Shown here piece by piece: positions 1-9,227 of a stretch of DNA of 64,000 nt. A model generated the notes under the pieces. That model was not told the DNA's origin and did not search any database. It worked only from the letters and a program-made list of their open reading frames with translations. Position 1 is the stretch's first letter; every line of letters begins with the position of its first letter. The stretch comes from Flavobacterium piscisymbiosum (GTDB taxonomy: Bacteria > Bacteroidota > Bacteroidia > Flavobacteriales > Flavobacteriaceae): contig NZ_JAJJMM010000001.1 in assembly GCF_020905295.1 (NCBI RefSeq), forward strand, positions 434,001 to 498,000, in the 5' to 3' direction. The position numbers were made by a program, and so were the translations under genes.

Positions 1-484
1 CCAACTCTAAACCTTCCATATTTGGCACATTAGCCAATTCTTTTTTCAAATCTTCAATCGAAGTACCATCTGTACAAATAACAGCATTCATCGCACCATT
101 ATCACGAATGTAGCTTACTAGTGCTCTGGTATCAACATCAGAAATACAGATTAGATTTTGCTTAATAAAATAATCTTCTAAACTTCCTGAAGCATCTTCT
201 CTTGAATAATTAAAACTAAAGTTTTTACAAACCAAACCAGCAATTTTGATACTATCAGATTCAACTTCTAAATCATTAACACCATAGTTACCAATATGTG
301 TATTAGTTGCTACCATTATTTGACCAAAATAAGAAGGATCTGTAAAAATCTCCTGATATCCTGTCATTCCAGTATTAAAACAAACTTCACCAAAAGTTTT
401 ACCGCTAATTCCGATAGATTTCCCGTGAAAAATTGTTCCATCACTTAGTAATAAAATGGCGCTTTGTCGTGTAGTGTATTTCAT
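1..484 (-). CDS. carA: Carbamoyl-phosphate synthase small subunit, N-terminal part (cut by window edge)
   Basis: The first 161 residues are present, starting MKYTTRQSAILLLSDGT. The region contains GEVCFNTGMTGYQEI, TDPSYFGQIM and HIGNYG, which are hallmarks of the CarA N-terminal domain. CarA is the glutaminase subunit that feeds ammonia to CarB for carbamoyl phosphate, used in arginine and pyrimidine synthesis in the cytoplasm. The C-terminal glutamine amidotransferase domain with its catalytic Cys lies outside the window, so activity cannot be judged. It follows rplQ, an order common in Flavobacteriia as far as I recall, but has its own promoter and is separated by a terminator. Confidence 0.93.
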   Translation of the reverse strand, partial: MKYTTRQSAILLLSDGTIFHGKSIGISGKTFGEVCFNTGMTGYQEIFTDPSYFGQIMVATNTHIGNYGVNDLEVESDSIKIAGLVCKNFSFNYSREDASGSLEDYFIKQNLICISDVDTRALVSYIRDNGAMNAVICTDGTSIEDLKKELANVPNMEGLEL

Positions 485-561
485 TATTTACTTTGTATTG
501 TTTTTTTTAAGCGTCTTATAAAAACCGCGAAGCTTGTTTTTATTTGTAATTAGATATTTTG

Positions 562-592
562 CAAATTTACTTCTTTAAAACAGTGCTTCCAA
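562..592 (-). promoter_or_regulatory. Promoter for carA
   Basis: On the minus strand TAAATTTG (562-569) matches the Bacteroidota -7 box TAnnTTTG exactly, and a TTG (590-592) sits 20 nt upstream as the -33 box. Transcription would start near 555, giving a leader of about 70 nt before the carA ATG. No strong attenuator is visible in that leader. Confidence 0.6.
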
Positions 593-672
593 GATTTTTT
601 AAAAATTTCATTGATAAAATTAAAACCTAAGTTTTAAAATAAGTTATATTTCAAACTATTTTAAAAAAAATC

Positions 673-709
673 AAAAAAAAAAGGATAAACTAAAAATTAG
701 CTTATCCTT
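673..709 (-). terminator. Terminator of the S10-spc-alpha operon
   Basis: An 8-bp stem (AAGGATAA at 681-688 with TTATCCTT at 702-709) continues past one mismatch into CTAA/TTAG. On the minus strand it is followed by a run of at least eight T. It lies 29 nt after the rplQ stop and fits a Rho-independent terminator. Confidence 0.85.
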
Positions 710-737
710 GATTTCTATAGAATCATTACTTTCATAA

Positions 738-1229
738 TTATTCAGAAGCTTCAGTAGTCGATTCTGATTCAGCAGCTGGAGCTTCAGGAGTAGTCTCCTC
801 AGCTTTTTTTGCTTTACCACCACGACGGCTTTTAGCTTTTTTAACTTCTTTTTTACCACCATTGTAAAGTTCATTGAAATCTACAAGTTCGATCATTGCC
901 ATATCAGCATTATCTCCCAAACGATTTCCAACTTTAATGATACGAGTGTATCCACCTGGACGGTCTCCAACTTTAGCAGCTACGTCTCTGAACAAGTCAG
1001 TTACCGCATATTTACTACGTAAGTAAGCAAAAACAATACGACGGTTGTGAGTCGTATCTTCTTTTGATTTTGTGATTAAAGGCTCAACGAATTGTTTAAG
1101 CGCTTTAGCCTTAGCAACAGTAGTGTTAATACGTTTGTGCTCAATAAGAGAACAAGCCATATTAGCTAACATAGCTTTTCTATGTCCAGTCTGTCTGCTT
1201 AAGTGATTGAATTTTTTTCCGTGTCTCAT
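738..1229 (-). CDS. rplQ: 50S ribosomal protein L17
   Basis: This 163-residue protein begins [20 protein letters not shown], the L17 signature. L17 sits near the peptide exit tunnel of the large subunit. It is longer than the roughly 120-130-residue L17 of enterobacteria. After about residue 122 it has a Lys/Ala-rich then Glu/Ala/Thr-rich tail (ending ESTTEASE) that looks disordered. Last gene of the long ribosomal operon, 36 nt after rpoA across a GC-rich palindrome. Confidence 0.97.
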   Translation of the reverse strand: MRHGKKFNHLSRQTGHRKAMLANMACSLIEHKRINTTVAKAKALKQFVEPLITKSKEDTTHNRRIVFAYLRSKYAVTDLFRDVAAKVGDRPGGYTRIIKVGNRLGDNADMAMIELVDFNELYNGGKKEVKKAKSRRGGKAKKAEETTPEAPAAESESTTEASE

Positions 1230-1244
1230 TGCTATTTTAAATTT

Positions 1245-1262
1245 AATCCGCCGCGGCGGATT
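1245..1262. repeat. 18-bp perfect GC-rich palindrome between rpoA and rplQ
   Basis: AATCCGCCGCGGCGGATT is a perfect palindrome that fills half of the short rpoA-rplQ spacer. Ten or more consecutive G/C bases are very unusual in this AT-rich region. No T run follows on either strand, so it is not a classic terminator. It could be an mRNA hairpin for processing or a mobile palindromic unit. Confidence 0.85.
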
Positions 1263-1265
1263 GAA

Positions 1266-2258
1266 TTATTCTTTATCTAATTTGTATTTAGCTAAGTCCA
1301 TTCCGAAAGTTAAATTCTTAACAGCTACAAGTTCATCTAGCTCAGTTAAAGATTTTTTACCAAAATTACGGAATTTCATTAGGTCATTTTTATTGAACGA
1401 TACTAAATCACCAAGTGTATCAACTTCAGCCGCTTTCAAGCAATTTAATGCTCTCACAGATAAATCCATATCAACAAGCTTAGTTTTAAGCAATTGTCTC
1501 ATATGCAATGACTCTTCATCATACGATTCTGTTTGTGCAATTTCGTCAGCCTCGAGTGTAATTCTTTCGTCAGAAAATAACATGAAGTGGTGAATTAAAA
1601 CTTTAGCAGCTTCAGTAAGAGCATCTTTTGGATTAATAGAACCATCAGTTTTAATTTCAAAAACTAATTTTTCATAATCTGTTTTTTGCTCAACACGGAA
1701 GTTTTCAATTGCGTATTTTACATTTTTTACCGGAGTAAAAATAGAGTCTGTAAAAATAGTACCAATTGCAGCGTTCTGTTTTTTGTTCTCCTCAGCAGGA
1801 ACATATCCTCTACCTTTTTCGATTGTTAAATCGAAGTTCAATTTGATTTTAGAATCTAAATTACAGATAACAAGGTCTGGATTCAGCACTTGGAAACCTG
1901 AAATAAATTTTTGAAAATCACCTGCTGTTAGTTGATCTTTACCAGAAACAGAAATTGTAACTGCTTCATTATCGATATCTTCAATTTGACGTTTGAAACG
2001 TACTTGTTTTAGATTAAGGATAATTTCGGTAACATCTTCAACAACACCTGAAATAGTAGAAAACTCATGATCTACACCTTCGATACGAACAGATGTAATT
2101 GCATAACCTTCTAATGCTGAAAGCAAAACTCTTCTAAGTGCATTACCAACTGTCAATCCATAACCAGGTTCTAAAGGTCTAAATTCGAATTTACCTTCAA
2201 AATCGGTTGAATCGATCATGATAACTTTATCGGGCTTTTGAAAATTAAATATTGCCAT
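1266..2258 (-). CDS. rpoA: DNA-directed RNA polymerase subunit alpha
   Basis: The 330-residue protein has the alpha N-terminal dimerisation domain (about 1-230), including [21 protein letters not shown]-terminal domain (about 255-320) carries the helix-hairpin-helix stretch [15 protein letters not shown] used for UP-element and activator contact. Alpha nucleates assembly of RNA polymerase. Length and layout are normal for the family. It lies between rpsD and rplQ as in the classical alpha operon. Confidence 0.98.
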   Translation of the reverse strand: MAIFNFQKPDKVIMIDSTDFEGKFEFRPLEPGYGLTVGNALRRVLLSALEGYAITSVRIEGVDHEFSTISGVVEDVTEIILNLKQVRFKRQIEDIDNEAVTISVSGKDQLTAGDFQKFISGFQVLNPDLVICNLDSKIKLNFDLTIEKGRGYVPAEENKKQNAAIGTIFTDSIFTPVKNVKYAIENFRVEQKTDYEKLVFEIKTDGSINPKDALTEAAKVLIHHFMLFSDERITLEADEIAQTESYDEESLHMRQLLKTKLVDMDLSVRALNCLKAAEVDTLGDLVSFNKNDLMKFRNFGKKSLTELDELVAVKNLTFGMDLAKYKLDKE

Positions 2259-2279
2259 AAATTTCGACTAAGTCAATTA

Positions 2280-2885
2280 TTATTTGTTGTACAACTCTAC
2301 GATTAATTGTTCTTTAATGTTTTCTGGAATCTGAAGTCTTGCAGGTACAGAAACGAAAGTTCCTTCTTTAAGATCATTGTTCCAAGTAATCCATTCATAA
2401 ACATGACTTGAATTTGATAAAGAACGTTCGATAGCTTCTAAAGATTTAGATTTTTCACGAACTGCAACTTTATCACCAGGTTTAAGGTGGTAAGAAGCGA
2501 TATTTACAACTTCACCATTTACAGTAACGTGTCTGTGAGAAACTAATTGTCTAGCACCTCTTCTAGAAGGAGCGATACCCATTCTAAAAACAACGTTATC
2601 TAATCTTGCTTCACATAATTGTAAAAGAACTTCACCAGTAACACCTTTAGTAGCTGATGCTTTTTTGAATAAATTTCTGAATTGTTTTTCTAAAATTCCG
2701 TAAGAATATTTAGCTTTTTGCTTTTCCATTAACTGAACAGCGTACTCAGATTTTTTACCTCTTTTTTTAGCCATCCCGTGTTGTCCAGGTGGGTAATTTC
2801 TTTTTTCGAAAGATTTATCATCTCCGAAGATTGCTTCGCCAAATTTACGAGCAATTCTAGTTTTTGGACCAGTATATCTTGCCAT
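2280..2885 (-). CDS. rpsD: 30S ribosomal protein S4
   Basis: The 201-residue protein has the S4 signature YPPGQHG and an S4-type RNA-binding domain (about 95-160, [20 protein letters not shown]). It nucleates 16S rRNA assembly. The N-terminus lacks the Cys zinc cluster seen in some S4 proteins. S4 is a known autogenous regulator of ribosomal operons in E. coli and Bacillus. Here the 95-nt spacer just upstream carries a long inverted repeat (see 2904-2957), which could be relevant. Confidence 0.97.
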   Translation of the reverse strand: MARYTGPKTRIARKFGEAIFGDDKSFEKRNYPPGQHGMAKKRGKKSEYAVQLMEKQKAKYSYGILEKQFRNLFKKASATKGVTGEVLLQLCEARLDNVVFRMGIAPSRRGARQLVSHRHVTVNGEVVNIASYHLKPGDKVAVREKSKSLEAIERSLSNSSHVYEWITWNNDLKEGTFVSVPARLQIPENIKEQLIVELYNK

Positions 2886-2903
2886 TTCTAAAAAATTAAA
2901 TTT

Positions 2904-2957
2904 AAGGTAGAGATTATGAATTCAGGTCAAATCCTTCGATAATCTATATTCTACCTT
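2904..2957 (-). promoter_or_regulatory. Long imperfect hairpin in the rpsK-rpsD spacer
   Basis: Fourteen base pairs can form in two blocks: AAGGTAGA (2904-2911) with TCTACCTT (2950-2957), and GATTAT (2912-2917) with ATAATC (2939-2944). A 5-nt bulge (2945-2949) sits on one side and the loop is 21 nt. It is inside the transcript, upstream of rpsD, without a T run, so it is probably not a terminator. A structured leader, for example for S4 control or RNA processing, is an inference. Confidence 0.6.
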
Positions 2958-2980
2958 GTTTATACTATGAATAAATAAAA

Positions 2981-3364
2981 TTAAACTCTACGTCTTTTTG
3001 GAGGACGACATCCGTTGTGAGGCATTGGAGTAACATCGATAATCTCAGTAACTTCAATTCCACCGTTATGAATAGAACGAATAGCAGACTCACGTCCGTT
3101 TCCTGGTCCTTTTACATAAACTTTTACTTTTTTAAGTCCAGCCTCAAGAGCTACTTTACTACAATCTTCTGCTGCCATTTGGGCTGCGTATGGAGTATTC
3201 TTTTTAGAACCTCTAAAACCCATTTTACCAGCTGAAGACCAAGAAATAACTTCACCTTTTTTGTTTGTCAAAGAAATGATGATGTTATTGAAGGTAGCAG
3301 AAATATGAGCTTCTCCCGTTGATTCAACGATAACTTTACGTTTTTTTGCAGTTGCTTTAGCCAT
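2981..3364 (-). CDS. rpsK: 30S ribosomal protein S11
   Basis: The 127-residue protein has the S11 pattern: [19 protein letters not shown] near the start, [13 protein letters not shown] in the middle and a C-terminus [19 protein letters not shown]11 shapes the 30S platform near the E site with S7 and S18. The start ATG lies 8 nt after the rpsM stop. Confidence 0.97.
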   Translation of the reverse strand: MAKATAKKRKVIVESTGEAHISATFNNIIISLTNKKGEVISWSSAGKMGFRGSKKNTPYAAQMAAEDCSKVALEAGLKKVKVYVKGPGNGRESAIRSIHNGGIEVTEIIDVTPMPHNGCRPPKRRRV

Positions 3365-3372
3365 ATTACTTA

Positions 3373-3747
3373 TTATTTAGTTGCTTTTTTCTTGTTAGCA
3401 ACAGTTTTTCTTTTACCTTTTCTTGTTCTAGAGTTGTTTTTAGTTCTTTGCCCTCTTAATGGAAGACCAGATCTATGACGGATACCTCTGTAACAACCAA
3501 TATCCATTAAACGTTTGATGTTCAAAGAAACTTCAGAACGTAATTCTCCTTCAATTTTGTAAAATGAAACTGCATCACGAATCGCTCCGATCTCATCATC
3601 ATTCCAATCTTGAACTTTTTTATCTTGGCTAACTTGAGCTTTTTCTAAAATCTCAATAGCTCTACTTCTTCCTAATCCAAAGATATAGGTAAGTGCTATA
3701 ACACCTCTTTTATTTTTTGGGATATCTACCCCTGCTATTCTTGCCAT
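3373..3747 (-). CDS. rpsM: 30S ribosomal protein S13
   Basis: The 124-residue protein starts [20 protein letters not shown] and ends in a basic tail, with [20 protein letters not shown] near the C-terminus. S13 lies in the 30S head, contacts the P-site tRNA and forms bridges to L5. Normal length; first gene of the alpha-type block after rpmJ, as usual. Confidence 0.97.
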   Translation of the reverse strand: MARIAGVDIPKNKRGVIALTYIFGLGRSRAIEILEKAQVSQDKKVQDWNDDEIGAIRDAVSFYKIEGELRSEVSLNIKRLMDIGCYRGIRHRSGLPLRGQRTKNNSRTRKGKRKTVANKKKATK

Positions 3748-3749
3748 AA

Positions 3750-3866
3750 TTATCCTTGTCTTTGTTTAAATCTAGGATTCTTTTTGTTTATTACGTACAA
3801 TCTCCCTTTTCTACGCACAATGATGCACTCGGGACTTCTCTTTTTTACTGATGCTCTAACTTTCAT
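3750..3866 (-). CDS. rpmJ: 50S ribosomal protein L36 (zinc-site-less form)
   Basis: A 38-codon gene starting [14 protein letters not shown] and ending NPRFKQRQG lies between infA and rpsM, its normal place. L36 is the smallest large-subunit protein and helps compact 23S rRNA domains. The zinc-binding form has Cys at 11, 14 and 27 and His near 32. Here only Cys14 remains, the others being Ser11, Asn27 and Arg/Phe. It therefore looks like a zinc-independent variant. Confidence 0.95.
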   Translation of the reverse strand: MKVRASVKKRSPECIIVRRKGRLYVINKKNPRFKQRQG

Positions 3867-3878
3867 AGTGAATATCCT

Positions 3879-4094
3879 TTAATATCGATAAGTAATTCTT
3901 GCTTTTGACAAATCATAAGGACTCATTTCTAGTTTCACTTTATCACCAGGTAATAATTTGATGTAATGCATACGCATTTTACCAGAAATATGAGCAATTA
4001 CGATATGTCCATTTTCTAACTCTACACGGAACATCGCATTTGATAATGCTTCGATGATTGATCCGTCTTGTTCTATTGCTGATTGTTTTGCCAT
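3879..4094 (-). CDS. infA: Translation initiation factor IF-1
   Basis: The 71-residue protein is a single OB fold with [20 protein letters not shown] and [20 protein letters not shown], typical of IF-1. It binds the 30S A site during initiation and assists IF-2 and IF-3. It lies 7 nt after secY and just before rpmJ, the standard secY-infA-rpmJ arrangement of this operon. Confidence 0.97.
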   Translation of the reverse strand: MAKQSAIEQDGSIIEALSNAMFRVELENGHIVIAHISGKMRMHYIKLLPGDKVKLEMSPYDLSKARITYRY

Positions 4095-4101
4095 ATAAAA
4101 A

Positions 4102-5448
4102 TTAAGCTACTGCTTTTCTATTTTTACCAGTCTTCATTAAACCATCATAATGTTTGTTTAACAAGTATGAATTGATTTGTTGAATAGTATCTATTGCAAC
4201 TCCAACCATAATTATTAACGAGGTACCTCCAAAAAACATTGCCCAAGATTGTTGTACATCCATAATACTTACAACAATAGCTGGGAACACAGCAATCAAA
4301 GCAAGGAATAAAGATCCTGGGAAAGTTATTAAAGACATCACTTTATCAAGAAATTCTGAAGTTTCAGCTCCTGGACGAACGCCCGGAATAAAACCACCAC
4401 TTCTTTTTAAATCATCAGCCATTTTGTTAGTAGGAACTGTAATTGCAGTATAGAAAAATGTAAATACAATAATTAAAGTTGCAAATACAAAGTTATACCA
4501 AAATCCGAACATATTACTAAACGCGCCAACAATAGATTGTGATGTGTCTGATTTAGACAATCCAGCTACAGCTGCAGGTATAAACATAATCGCCTGAGCA
4601 AAAATGATAGGCATAACCCCAGAAGCATTAAGCTTAAGAGGAATCCATTGTCTATTACCACCTGCCAAATCTTGCTCGTAATCCCCACTTGTTGTACGAC
4701 GAGCGTATTGAACAGGAATTCTACGTACTGCCATTGTAAGCAATACACAAGAAATGATTACTAATAACCAAACAATAATTTCAATAACTAACAACATTGG
4801 ACCACCATTGTTATTGGTAACTCTGGTTGTAAACTCTTGGATAAAAGCTTGCGGTAAACGCGCCAAAATACCAACCATAATCAATAATGAAATTCCGTTT
4901 CCAATACCTTTATCTGTAATTTTTTCTCCAAGCCACATAGCAAAAATTGTACCTGTAACTAAGATAATAACAGAAGAGAACAAGAATTCAGGTGAATTAA
5001 AGCCTAGTAAGAATGCACTTCCAGGTAACGTTCTGTATAAATTATAGATATAAGTTGGACCTTGAACCAGTGTAATAGCTATAGTCAACCAACGAGTGAT
5101 TTGATTAATCTTTTTTCTACCACTCTCTCCATCGTTTTGAAGTTTTTGCAAATAAGGAATAGCAATTCCCATTAACTGAACAACAATAGATGCAGAAATA
5201 TAAGGCATAATACCTAAAGCAAAAACTGAAGCTTTAGAGAAAGCACCTCCTGTAAACATGTCCAGGATTGATCCTAAACCTTGTTTAGTTTGTCCCGCTA
5301 AACCTGTTAATTGAGTTGCGTCAATTCCAGGTAGCGTTACGTGTGCACCAAAACGATATACTAAAAGCAATCCTAATGTAATTAAGATTCTGTTTTTCAG
5401 TTCTTCGATTTTCCAAACATTACTTATTGATTCAATAAATTTCTTCAT
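4102..5448 (-). CDS. secY: Preprotein translocase subunit SecY
   Basis: The 448-residue inner-membrane protein has about ten hydrophobic segments. N-terminal [22 protein letters not shown], the plug region [21 protein letters not shown] and the cytoplasmic loop [10 protein letters not shown] are all family hallmarks. With SecE and SecG it forms the channel for Sec export, which supplies the many lipoproteins and outer-membrane proteins of this window. It sits between rplO and infA as usual. Confidence 0.98.
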   Translation of the reverse strand: MKKFIESISNVWKIEELKNRILITLGLLLVYRFGAHVTLPGIDATQLTGLAGQTKQGLGSILDMFTGGAFSKASVFALGIMPYISASIVVQLMGIAIPYLQKLQNDGESGRKKINQITRWLTIAITLVQGPTYIYNLYRTLPGSAFLLGFNSPEFLFSSVIILVTGTIFAMWLGEKITDKGIGNGISLLIMVGILARLPQAFIQEFTTRVTNNNGGPMLLVIEIIVWLLVIISCVLLTMAVRRIPVQYARRTTSGDYEQDLAGGNRQWIPLKLNASGVMPIIFAQAIMFIPAAVAGLSKSDTSQSIVGAFSNMFGFWYNFVFATLIIVFTFFYTAITVPTNKMADDLKRSGGFIPGVRPGAETSEFLDKVMSLITFPGSLFLALIAVFPAIVVSIMDVQQSWAMFFGGTSLIIMVGVAIDTIQQINSYLLNKHYDGLMKTGKNRKAVA

Positions 5449-5461
5449 CTTAGTAGATAAG

Positions 5462-5914
5462 TTATATAGTTACAGCTTCTCCACCAGCAGCTTCAATAGC
5501 CGCTTTTGCAGTAGCAGTAAATTTGTGGGCAGTTACTTTTAATTTTGCTTTCAATTCTCCTCTACCTAAAATCTTAACGATTTCATTTTTGGTAGCAAGA
5601 CGATTAGCTACGAAATCTGTCATTGAAACAGAATCAGTAATCACACCATTGTCTACTAATAATTGAAGCGTATCTAAATTAACACCTTCGTATTCTTTAC
5701 GATTGATGTTTGTGAAACCAAACTTAGGTACACGTCTTTGAAGTGGCATTTGCCCTCCCTCAAAACCAATCTTTTTAGAATAACCAGAACGAGATTTTGC
5801 TCCTTTGTGACCTCTTGCAGAAGTACCACCTTTTCCTGAACCTTCTCCTCTACCTAATCTTTTATTTTGATTGTGTGTTGACCCTTCAGCTGGTTGTAAG
5901 TTACTTAAATTCAT
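5462..5914 (-). CDS. rplO: 50S ribosomal protein L15
   Basis: The 150-residue protein begins MNLSNLQPAEGSTHNQNKR and has the glycine-rich basic stretch GRGEGSGKGGTSARGHKG typical of L15, followed by GFEGGQMPLQRRVPKFGF. L15 is a late-assembling large-subunit protein that contacts 23S domain II. It lies 13 nt before secY. Confidence 0.97.
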   Translation of the reverse strand: MNLSNLQPAEGSTHNQNKRLGRGEGSGKGGTSARGHKGAKSRSGYSKKIGFEGGQMPLQRRVPKFGFTNINRKEYEGVNLDTLQLLVDNGVITDSVSMTDFVANRLATKNEIVKILGRGELKAKLKVTAHKFTATAKAAIEAAGGEAVTI

Positions 5915-5925
5915 AACAGTATTTG

Positions 5926-6108
5926 TTATTTAGCTTCTTCGACAGAAACTAAGTGTTTAACTTTGTTTATCATACCAAGGATAGCAGGATTTGAATCATG
6001 CTCTACAACTTGTCCCATTTTACGTAGACCTAAAGCTTCCAAACCTCTCTTTTGAGAAAGAGGACAGTTGATTTTGCTTCTTACTTGTTTTACTAATAAT
6101 TTAGCCAT
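5926..6108 (-). CDS. rpmD: 50S ribosomal protein L30
   Basis: The 60-residue protein ([20 protein letters not shown], then [15 protein letters not shown]) is the short bacterial L30 made of one ferredoxin-like domain. It binds 23S rRNA on the solvent side. It lies between rpsE and rplO, its usual position. Confidence 0.96.
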   Translation of the reverse strand: MAKLLVKQVRSKINCPLSQKRGLEALGLRKMGQVVEHDSNPAILGMINKVKHLVSVEEAK

Positions 6109-6120
6109 AATTTCCTTGAA

Positions 6121-6642
6121 TTAACCTTTAAAAACTTTTTCTAAAGAAACACCTCTTTGTTTTGCAACAGTGTAAGCGCTTCTCATTTGTAATAAAGCAT
6201 CAAAAGTTGCTTTCACTACGTTATGAGGATTTGATGATCCTTGAGATTTAGATAATACATCGTGAATACCTACTGATTCAAGAACTGAACGAACAGCTCC
6301 ACCAGCAATAACTCCTGTACCATGAGACGCAGGGATTAAGAATACACGTGCACCACCAAATTTACCTTTTTGTTCGTGAGGAACAGATTGTCCGTTCAAA
6401 GGAATTTTTACTAAATTTTTCTTAGCATCTTCTACTGCTTTCGCAATTGCTTCAGAAACGTCTTTAGATTTTCCTAATCCATGACCAACTACTCCGTTTT
6501 CATCACCTACAACTACAATAGCAGAAAAACCGAAAGCTCTACCACCTTTTGTAACTTTAGTAACACGATTAACACTTACCAGACGATCTTTAAGTTCAAG
6601 ACCACTTGGTTTTACCAATTCTACATTTTTGTATTTAGACAT
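6121..6642 (-). CDS. rpsE: 30S ribosomal protein S5
   Basis: The 173-residue protein has the double-stranded RNA-binding N-terminal domain ([20 protein letters not shown]) and the C-terminal S5 fold with [19 protein letters not shown]5 acts in decoding fidelity with S4 and S12. Length and position (rplR-rpsE-rpmD) are normal. Confidence 0.97.
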   Translation of the reverse strand: MSKYKNVELVKPSGLELKDRLVSVNRVTKVTKGGRAFGFSAIVVVGDENGVVGHGLGKSKDVSEAIAKAVEDAKKNLVKIPLNGQSVPHEQKGKFGGARVFLIPASHGTGVIAGGAVRSVLESVGIHDVLSKSQGSSNPHNVVKATFDALLQMRSAYTVAKQRGVSLEKVFKG

Positions 6643-6648
6643 AATATA

Positions 6649-6999
6649 TTAGAATTTAAGTCCAGCCGCTCTTGCGCCTTCTGCTAATGATTTAATACGA
6701 CCGTGATACAAATATCCACCTCTATCAAAAGTGATGGTATCAATCCCAGCTTTTAACGCTTTCTCAGCAACTAGTTTTCCAACAGCAGCAGCGATTTCAA
6801 CGTTAGTACCTTTTCCTATTTCTTTTTCTCTTGAAGATGCAGATAATAAAGTAACTCCGTTTACGTCATCAATAATTTGAGCGTAAATTTCTTTGTTACT
6901 TCTAAATACAGATAGTCTTGGGTTAGTAGCAGTACCACTAATCGATTTTCTAATTCTGAATCTAATTCTCTGTCTTCTATCAGATTTTGTTAATGACAT
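6649..6999 (-). CDS. rplR: 50S ribosomal protein L18
   Basis: The 116-residue protein contains [18 protein letters not shown], then [20 protein letters not shown] and ends [25 protein letters not shown], the L18 signature. L18 binds 5S rRNA together with L5 and L25. It lies 6 nt upstream of rpsE. Confidence 0.97.
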   Translation of the reverse strand: MSLTKSDRRQRIRFRIRKSISGTATNPRLSVFRSNKEIYAQIIDDVNGVTLLSASSREKEIGKGTNVEIAAAVGKLVAEKALKAGIDTITFDRGGYLYHGRIKSLAEGARAAGLKF

Positions 7000-7010
7000 A
7001 ATCTTATTTT

Positions 7011-7553
7011 TTAAGCTGATTTACCTGCTTTTCTTCTTAATACTTCACCCACAAATTTAACACCTTTTCCTTTGTACGGCTCTGGCTTACGGAAACCTCT
7101 GATTTTCGCAGCAACCTGACCTAAAAGTTGTTTATCAAATGATGTTAATTTTACGATAGGGTTTTTACCTTTTTCAGATATTGTTTCTAGAGCTACTTCA
7201 GGAGCAATTTCTAAAACAATATTGTGAGAATATCCAAGAGCTAAATCTAACTTTTGACCTTGGTTTGAAGCTCTATAACCTACTCCAACTAATTCAAGTT
7301 CTTTTGTAAAACCTTCAGATACACCAATTATCATGTTATTGATTAACGATCTGTATAATCCGTGTTTTGCTCTTTGGTCTTTATGATCAGACGATCTTTC
7401 TAAAAGAACCTGATCGCCTTCAACTTTTACAGTAATGTCCGAAAACTCCTGAGTTAGTTGACCTTTTTTTCCTTTTACCGTAACGATACCGTCTTTAACT
7501 TCTACAGTTACTCCAGCAGCGATTACAATTGGGCTTTTACCTATTCTTGACAT
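7011..7553 (-). CDS. rplF: 50S ribosomal protein L6
   Basis: The 180-residue protein starts [19 protein letters not shown] and has the two duplicated L6 domains. The second ends with [19 protein letters not shown], the conserved L6 C-terminal signature. L6 sits near the factor-binding region of the large subunit. Standard rpsH-rplF-rplR order. Confidence 0.97.
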   Translation of the reverse strand: MSRIGKSPIVIAAGVTVEVKDGIVTVKGKKGQLTQEFSDITVKVEGDQVLLERSSDHKDQRAKHGLYRSLINNMIIGVSEGFTKELELVGVGYRASNQGQKLDLALGYSHNIVLEIAPEVALETISEKGKNPIVKLTSFDKQLLGQVAAKIRGFRKPEPYKGKGVKFVGEVLRRKAGKSA

Positions 7554-7571
7554 CTTATTTAGTCTTTAAAA

Positions 7572-7970
7572 TTAGTATACGTAACAAATTACTTCACCAC
7601 CTACATTTAATTGTTTCGCTTGCTTTCCAGTCATTAGACCTTTTGAAGTTGAAACAATTGCAATTCCTAATCCGTTAAGGATTCTTGGTAATTTGGCAGC
7701 ACCTGCATATTTACGTAAACCAGGTTTACTAATTCTTTGGATATCTTTAATTACAGGCTCTTTAGTATCTTTGTCATACTTCAAAGCAATTTTGATCGAA
7801 CCCTGAACAGAGTTGTCTTCAAATTTGTAACTCAAGATATAACCTTGATCAAATAAGATCTTAGTTATTTCTTTTTTTAGATTAGAAGCTGGAATTTCAA
7901 CAACTTTGTGGTTTGCAGCCACAGCGTTACGAACTCTAGTCAAATAATCTGCAATAGGATCTGTATACAT
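7572..7970 (-). CDS. rpsH: 30S ribosomal protein S8
   Basis: The start chosen is MYTDPIADYLTRVRNAV, the conserved S8 N-terminus, giving 132 residues. The frame is open 12 codons further (to 8006), but that start lies inside a hairpin and adds residues not found in S8. The C-terminus ISTSKGLMTGKQAKQLNVGGEV is typical. S8 binds the central domain of 16S rRNA and is the autogenous regulator of the spc operon in E. coli. Confidence 0.95.
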   Translation of the reverse strand: MYTDPIADYLTRVRNAVAANHKVVEIPASNLKKEITKILFDQGYILSYKFEDNSVQGSIKIALKYDKDTKEPVIKDIQRISKPGLRKYAGAAKLPRILNGLGIAIVSTSKGLMTGKQAKQLNVGGEVICYVY

Positions 7971-7994
7971 ATGTATTTGATTGCGATTATGGTT

Positions 7995-8018
7995 TTCGGG
8001 AGGCACTCGCCTCCCGAA
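7995..8018. repeat. Perfect 10-bp hairpin between rpsN and rpsH
   Basis: TTCGGGAGGC (7995-8004) pairs with GCCTCCCGAA (8009-8018) across a 4-nt loop. It is strikingly GC-rich for this spacer and lies about 25 nt before the rpsH start. No T run follows in the direction of transcription, so a terminator is unlikely. Candidates are an mRNA stability or processing hairpin, or a palindromic repeat unit related to the CCCGATAGCTATCGGG family seen near 59,570. Confidence 0.8.
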
Positions 8019-8074
8019 CCTTTAATCAATTAAAATTATTTTTTGGTTTGCAAAAGTAATAACTTTTTACGAGA

Positions 8075-8344
8075 TTACCAAGATGCCTTTTTAACTCCAG
8101 GAATTAACCCATTGTTAGCCATTTCACGGAAAGTTACACGTGAAATACCGAATTGACGGATATACCCTCTTGGTCTACCTGTTAATTTACAACGATTGTG
8201 CAAACGAACTGGTGAAGCATTTTTAGGTAATTTTTGTAAACCTTCAAAATCTCCAGCCTCTTTCAAAGCTTTTCTTTTCTCAGCATACTTTGCTACCGTT
8301 TTTTCTCTCTTAACCTCGCGGGCTTTCATTGATTCTTTAGCCAT
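8075..8344 (-). CDS. rpsN: 30S ribosomal protein S14 (long, zinc-free form)
   Basis: The 89-residue protein ends with [26 protein letters not shown] and IPGVKKASW, the S14 C-terminus. The length and absence of the two CxxC pairs show the long zinc-independent type. S14 lies in the 30S head near the decoding site. It overlaps no neighbour and starts 3 nt after rplE. Confidence 0.97.
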   Translation of the reverse strand: MAKESMKAREVKREKTVAKYAEKRKALKEAGDFEGLQKLPKNASPVRLHNRCKLTGRPRGYIRQFGISRVTFREMANNGLIPGVKKASW

Positions 8345-8347
8345 GTC

Positions 8348-8899
8348 TTAATTCTTTTTAAAAGGTAATCCTAATTCAGCCAATAATGACTTTGCTTCCT
8401 TGTCTGTTTTTGCAGTAGTAACAAATGTAATATCCATTCCTGAAATTTTGTTTACTTTGTCAATATCAATTTCAGGGAAAATGATTTGCTCTAAAACTCC
8501 AAGGTTGTAATTACCTCTTCCGTCAAAACCAGTAGCTTTAATACCACTAAAATCTCTAACGCGTGGTAAAGCAGAAGTAACAAGTCTATCTAAAAACTCA
8601 TACATTCTTTCACCACGTAAAGTAACTTTTGCTCCAATAGGCATCCCTTTTCTCAATTTGAATGACGCAACGTCTTTCTTTGAAATTGTAGATACTGCTT
8701 TTTGTCCAGTGATCTTTGTTAACTCATCAACTGCATAGTCAATAAGTTTTTTATCAGATACAGCTGCACCAACTCCACGGCTCAAAACGATTTTTTCAAG
8801 TTTTGGAACTTGCATCACGTTTGTATATCCGAATTCCTCTTTAAGAGCAGAGATTACTCTACTCTTATATTCTTCTTTTAGTCTAGGTGTATATGCCAT
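8348..8899 (-). CDS. rplE: 50S ribosomal protein L5
   Basis: The 183-residue protein contains [39 protein letters not shown] and the C-terminal [19 protein letters not shown], all L5 signatures. L5 binds 5S rRNA and forms the bridge to S13 in the 30S head. It lies between rplX and rpsN as expected. Confidence 0.97.
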   Translation of the reverse strand: MAYTPRLKEEYKSRVISALKEEFGYTNVMQVPKLEKIVLSRGVGAAVSDKKLIDYAVDELTKITGQKAVSTISKKDVASFKLRKGMPIGAKVTLRGERMYEFLDRLVTSALPRVRDFSGIKATGFDGRGNYNLGVLEQIIFPEIDIDKVNKISGMDITFVTTAKTDKEAKSLLAELGLPFKKN

Positions 8900-8901
8900 T
8901 A

Positions 8902-9216
8902 CTATAGTACTTGATTAGATTTTTTTGAAAATCTTACTTTCTTATCTCCTTCTACTCTAATACCAACTCTAGTTGTTTCCTTAGTTTTAGGATCAATTAG
9001 TGAAATGTTAGATATTTGTATAGAAGCTTCTTTCTTAACGATACCACCTTGAGGGTTTTTAGCACTTGGTTTTGTATGTTTCGAAACCATGTTTACACCT
9101 TCAACTATCGCTTTATTTTTCTCACGGTAAACACGTAAAACTTTACCTTCAGCACCTTTATGGTCTCCAGCAATAACTCTTACGATATCTCCTGATTTTA
9201 TTTTTAGCTTTATCAT
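8902..9216 (-). CDS. rplX: 50S ribosomal protein L24
   Basis: The 104-residue protein has an N-terminal KOW motif ([20 protein letters not shown]) and the following stretch [20 protein letters not shown]24 starts assembly of the large subunit by binding the 5' end of 23S rRNA. The gene is 2 nt from rplE. Confidence 0.97.
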   Translation of the reverse strand: MIKLKIKSGDIVRVIAGDHKGAEGKVLRVYREKNKAIVEGVNMVSKHTKPSAKNPQGGIVKKEASIQISNISLIDPKTKETTRVGIRVEGDKKVRFSKKSNQVL

Positions 9217-9227
9217 CTTAAAACGAA

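Noticed and set aside
671..874. Small Lys/Leu-rich frame at the rplQ end
   Set aside because: It is a shadow of rplQ and of its terminator on the same strand, made of low-complexity codons.
7971..8006. Extended N-terminus of S8
   Set aside because: The extra 12 codons start inside a hairpin and do not match S8; MYTDPIADYL is the conserved start.
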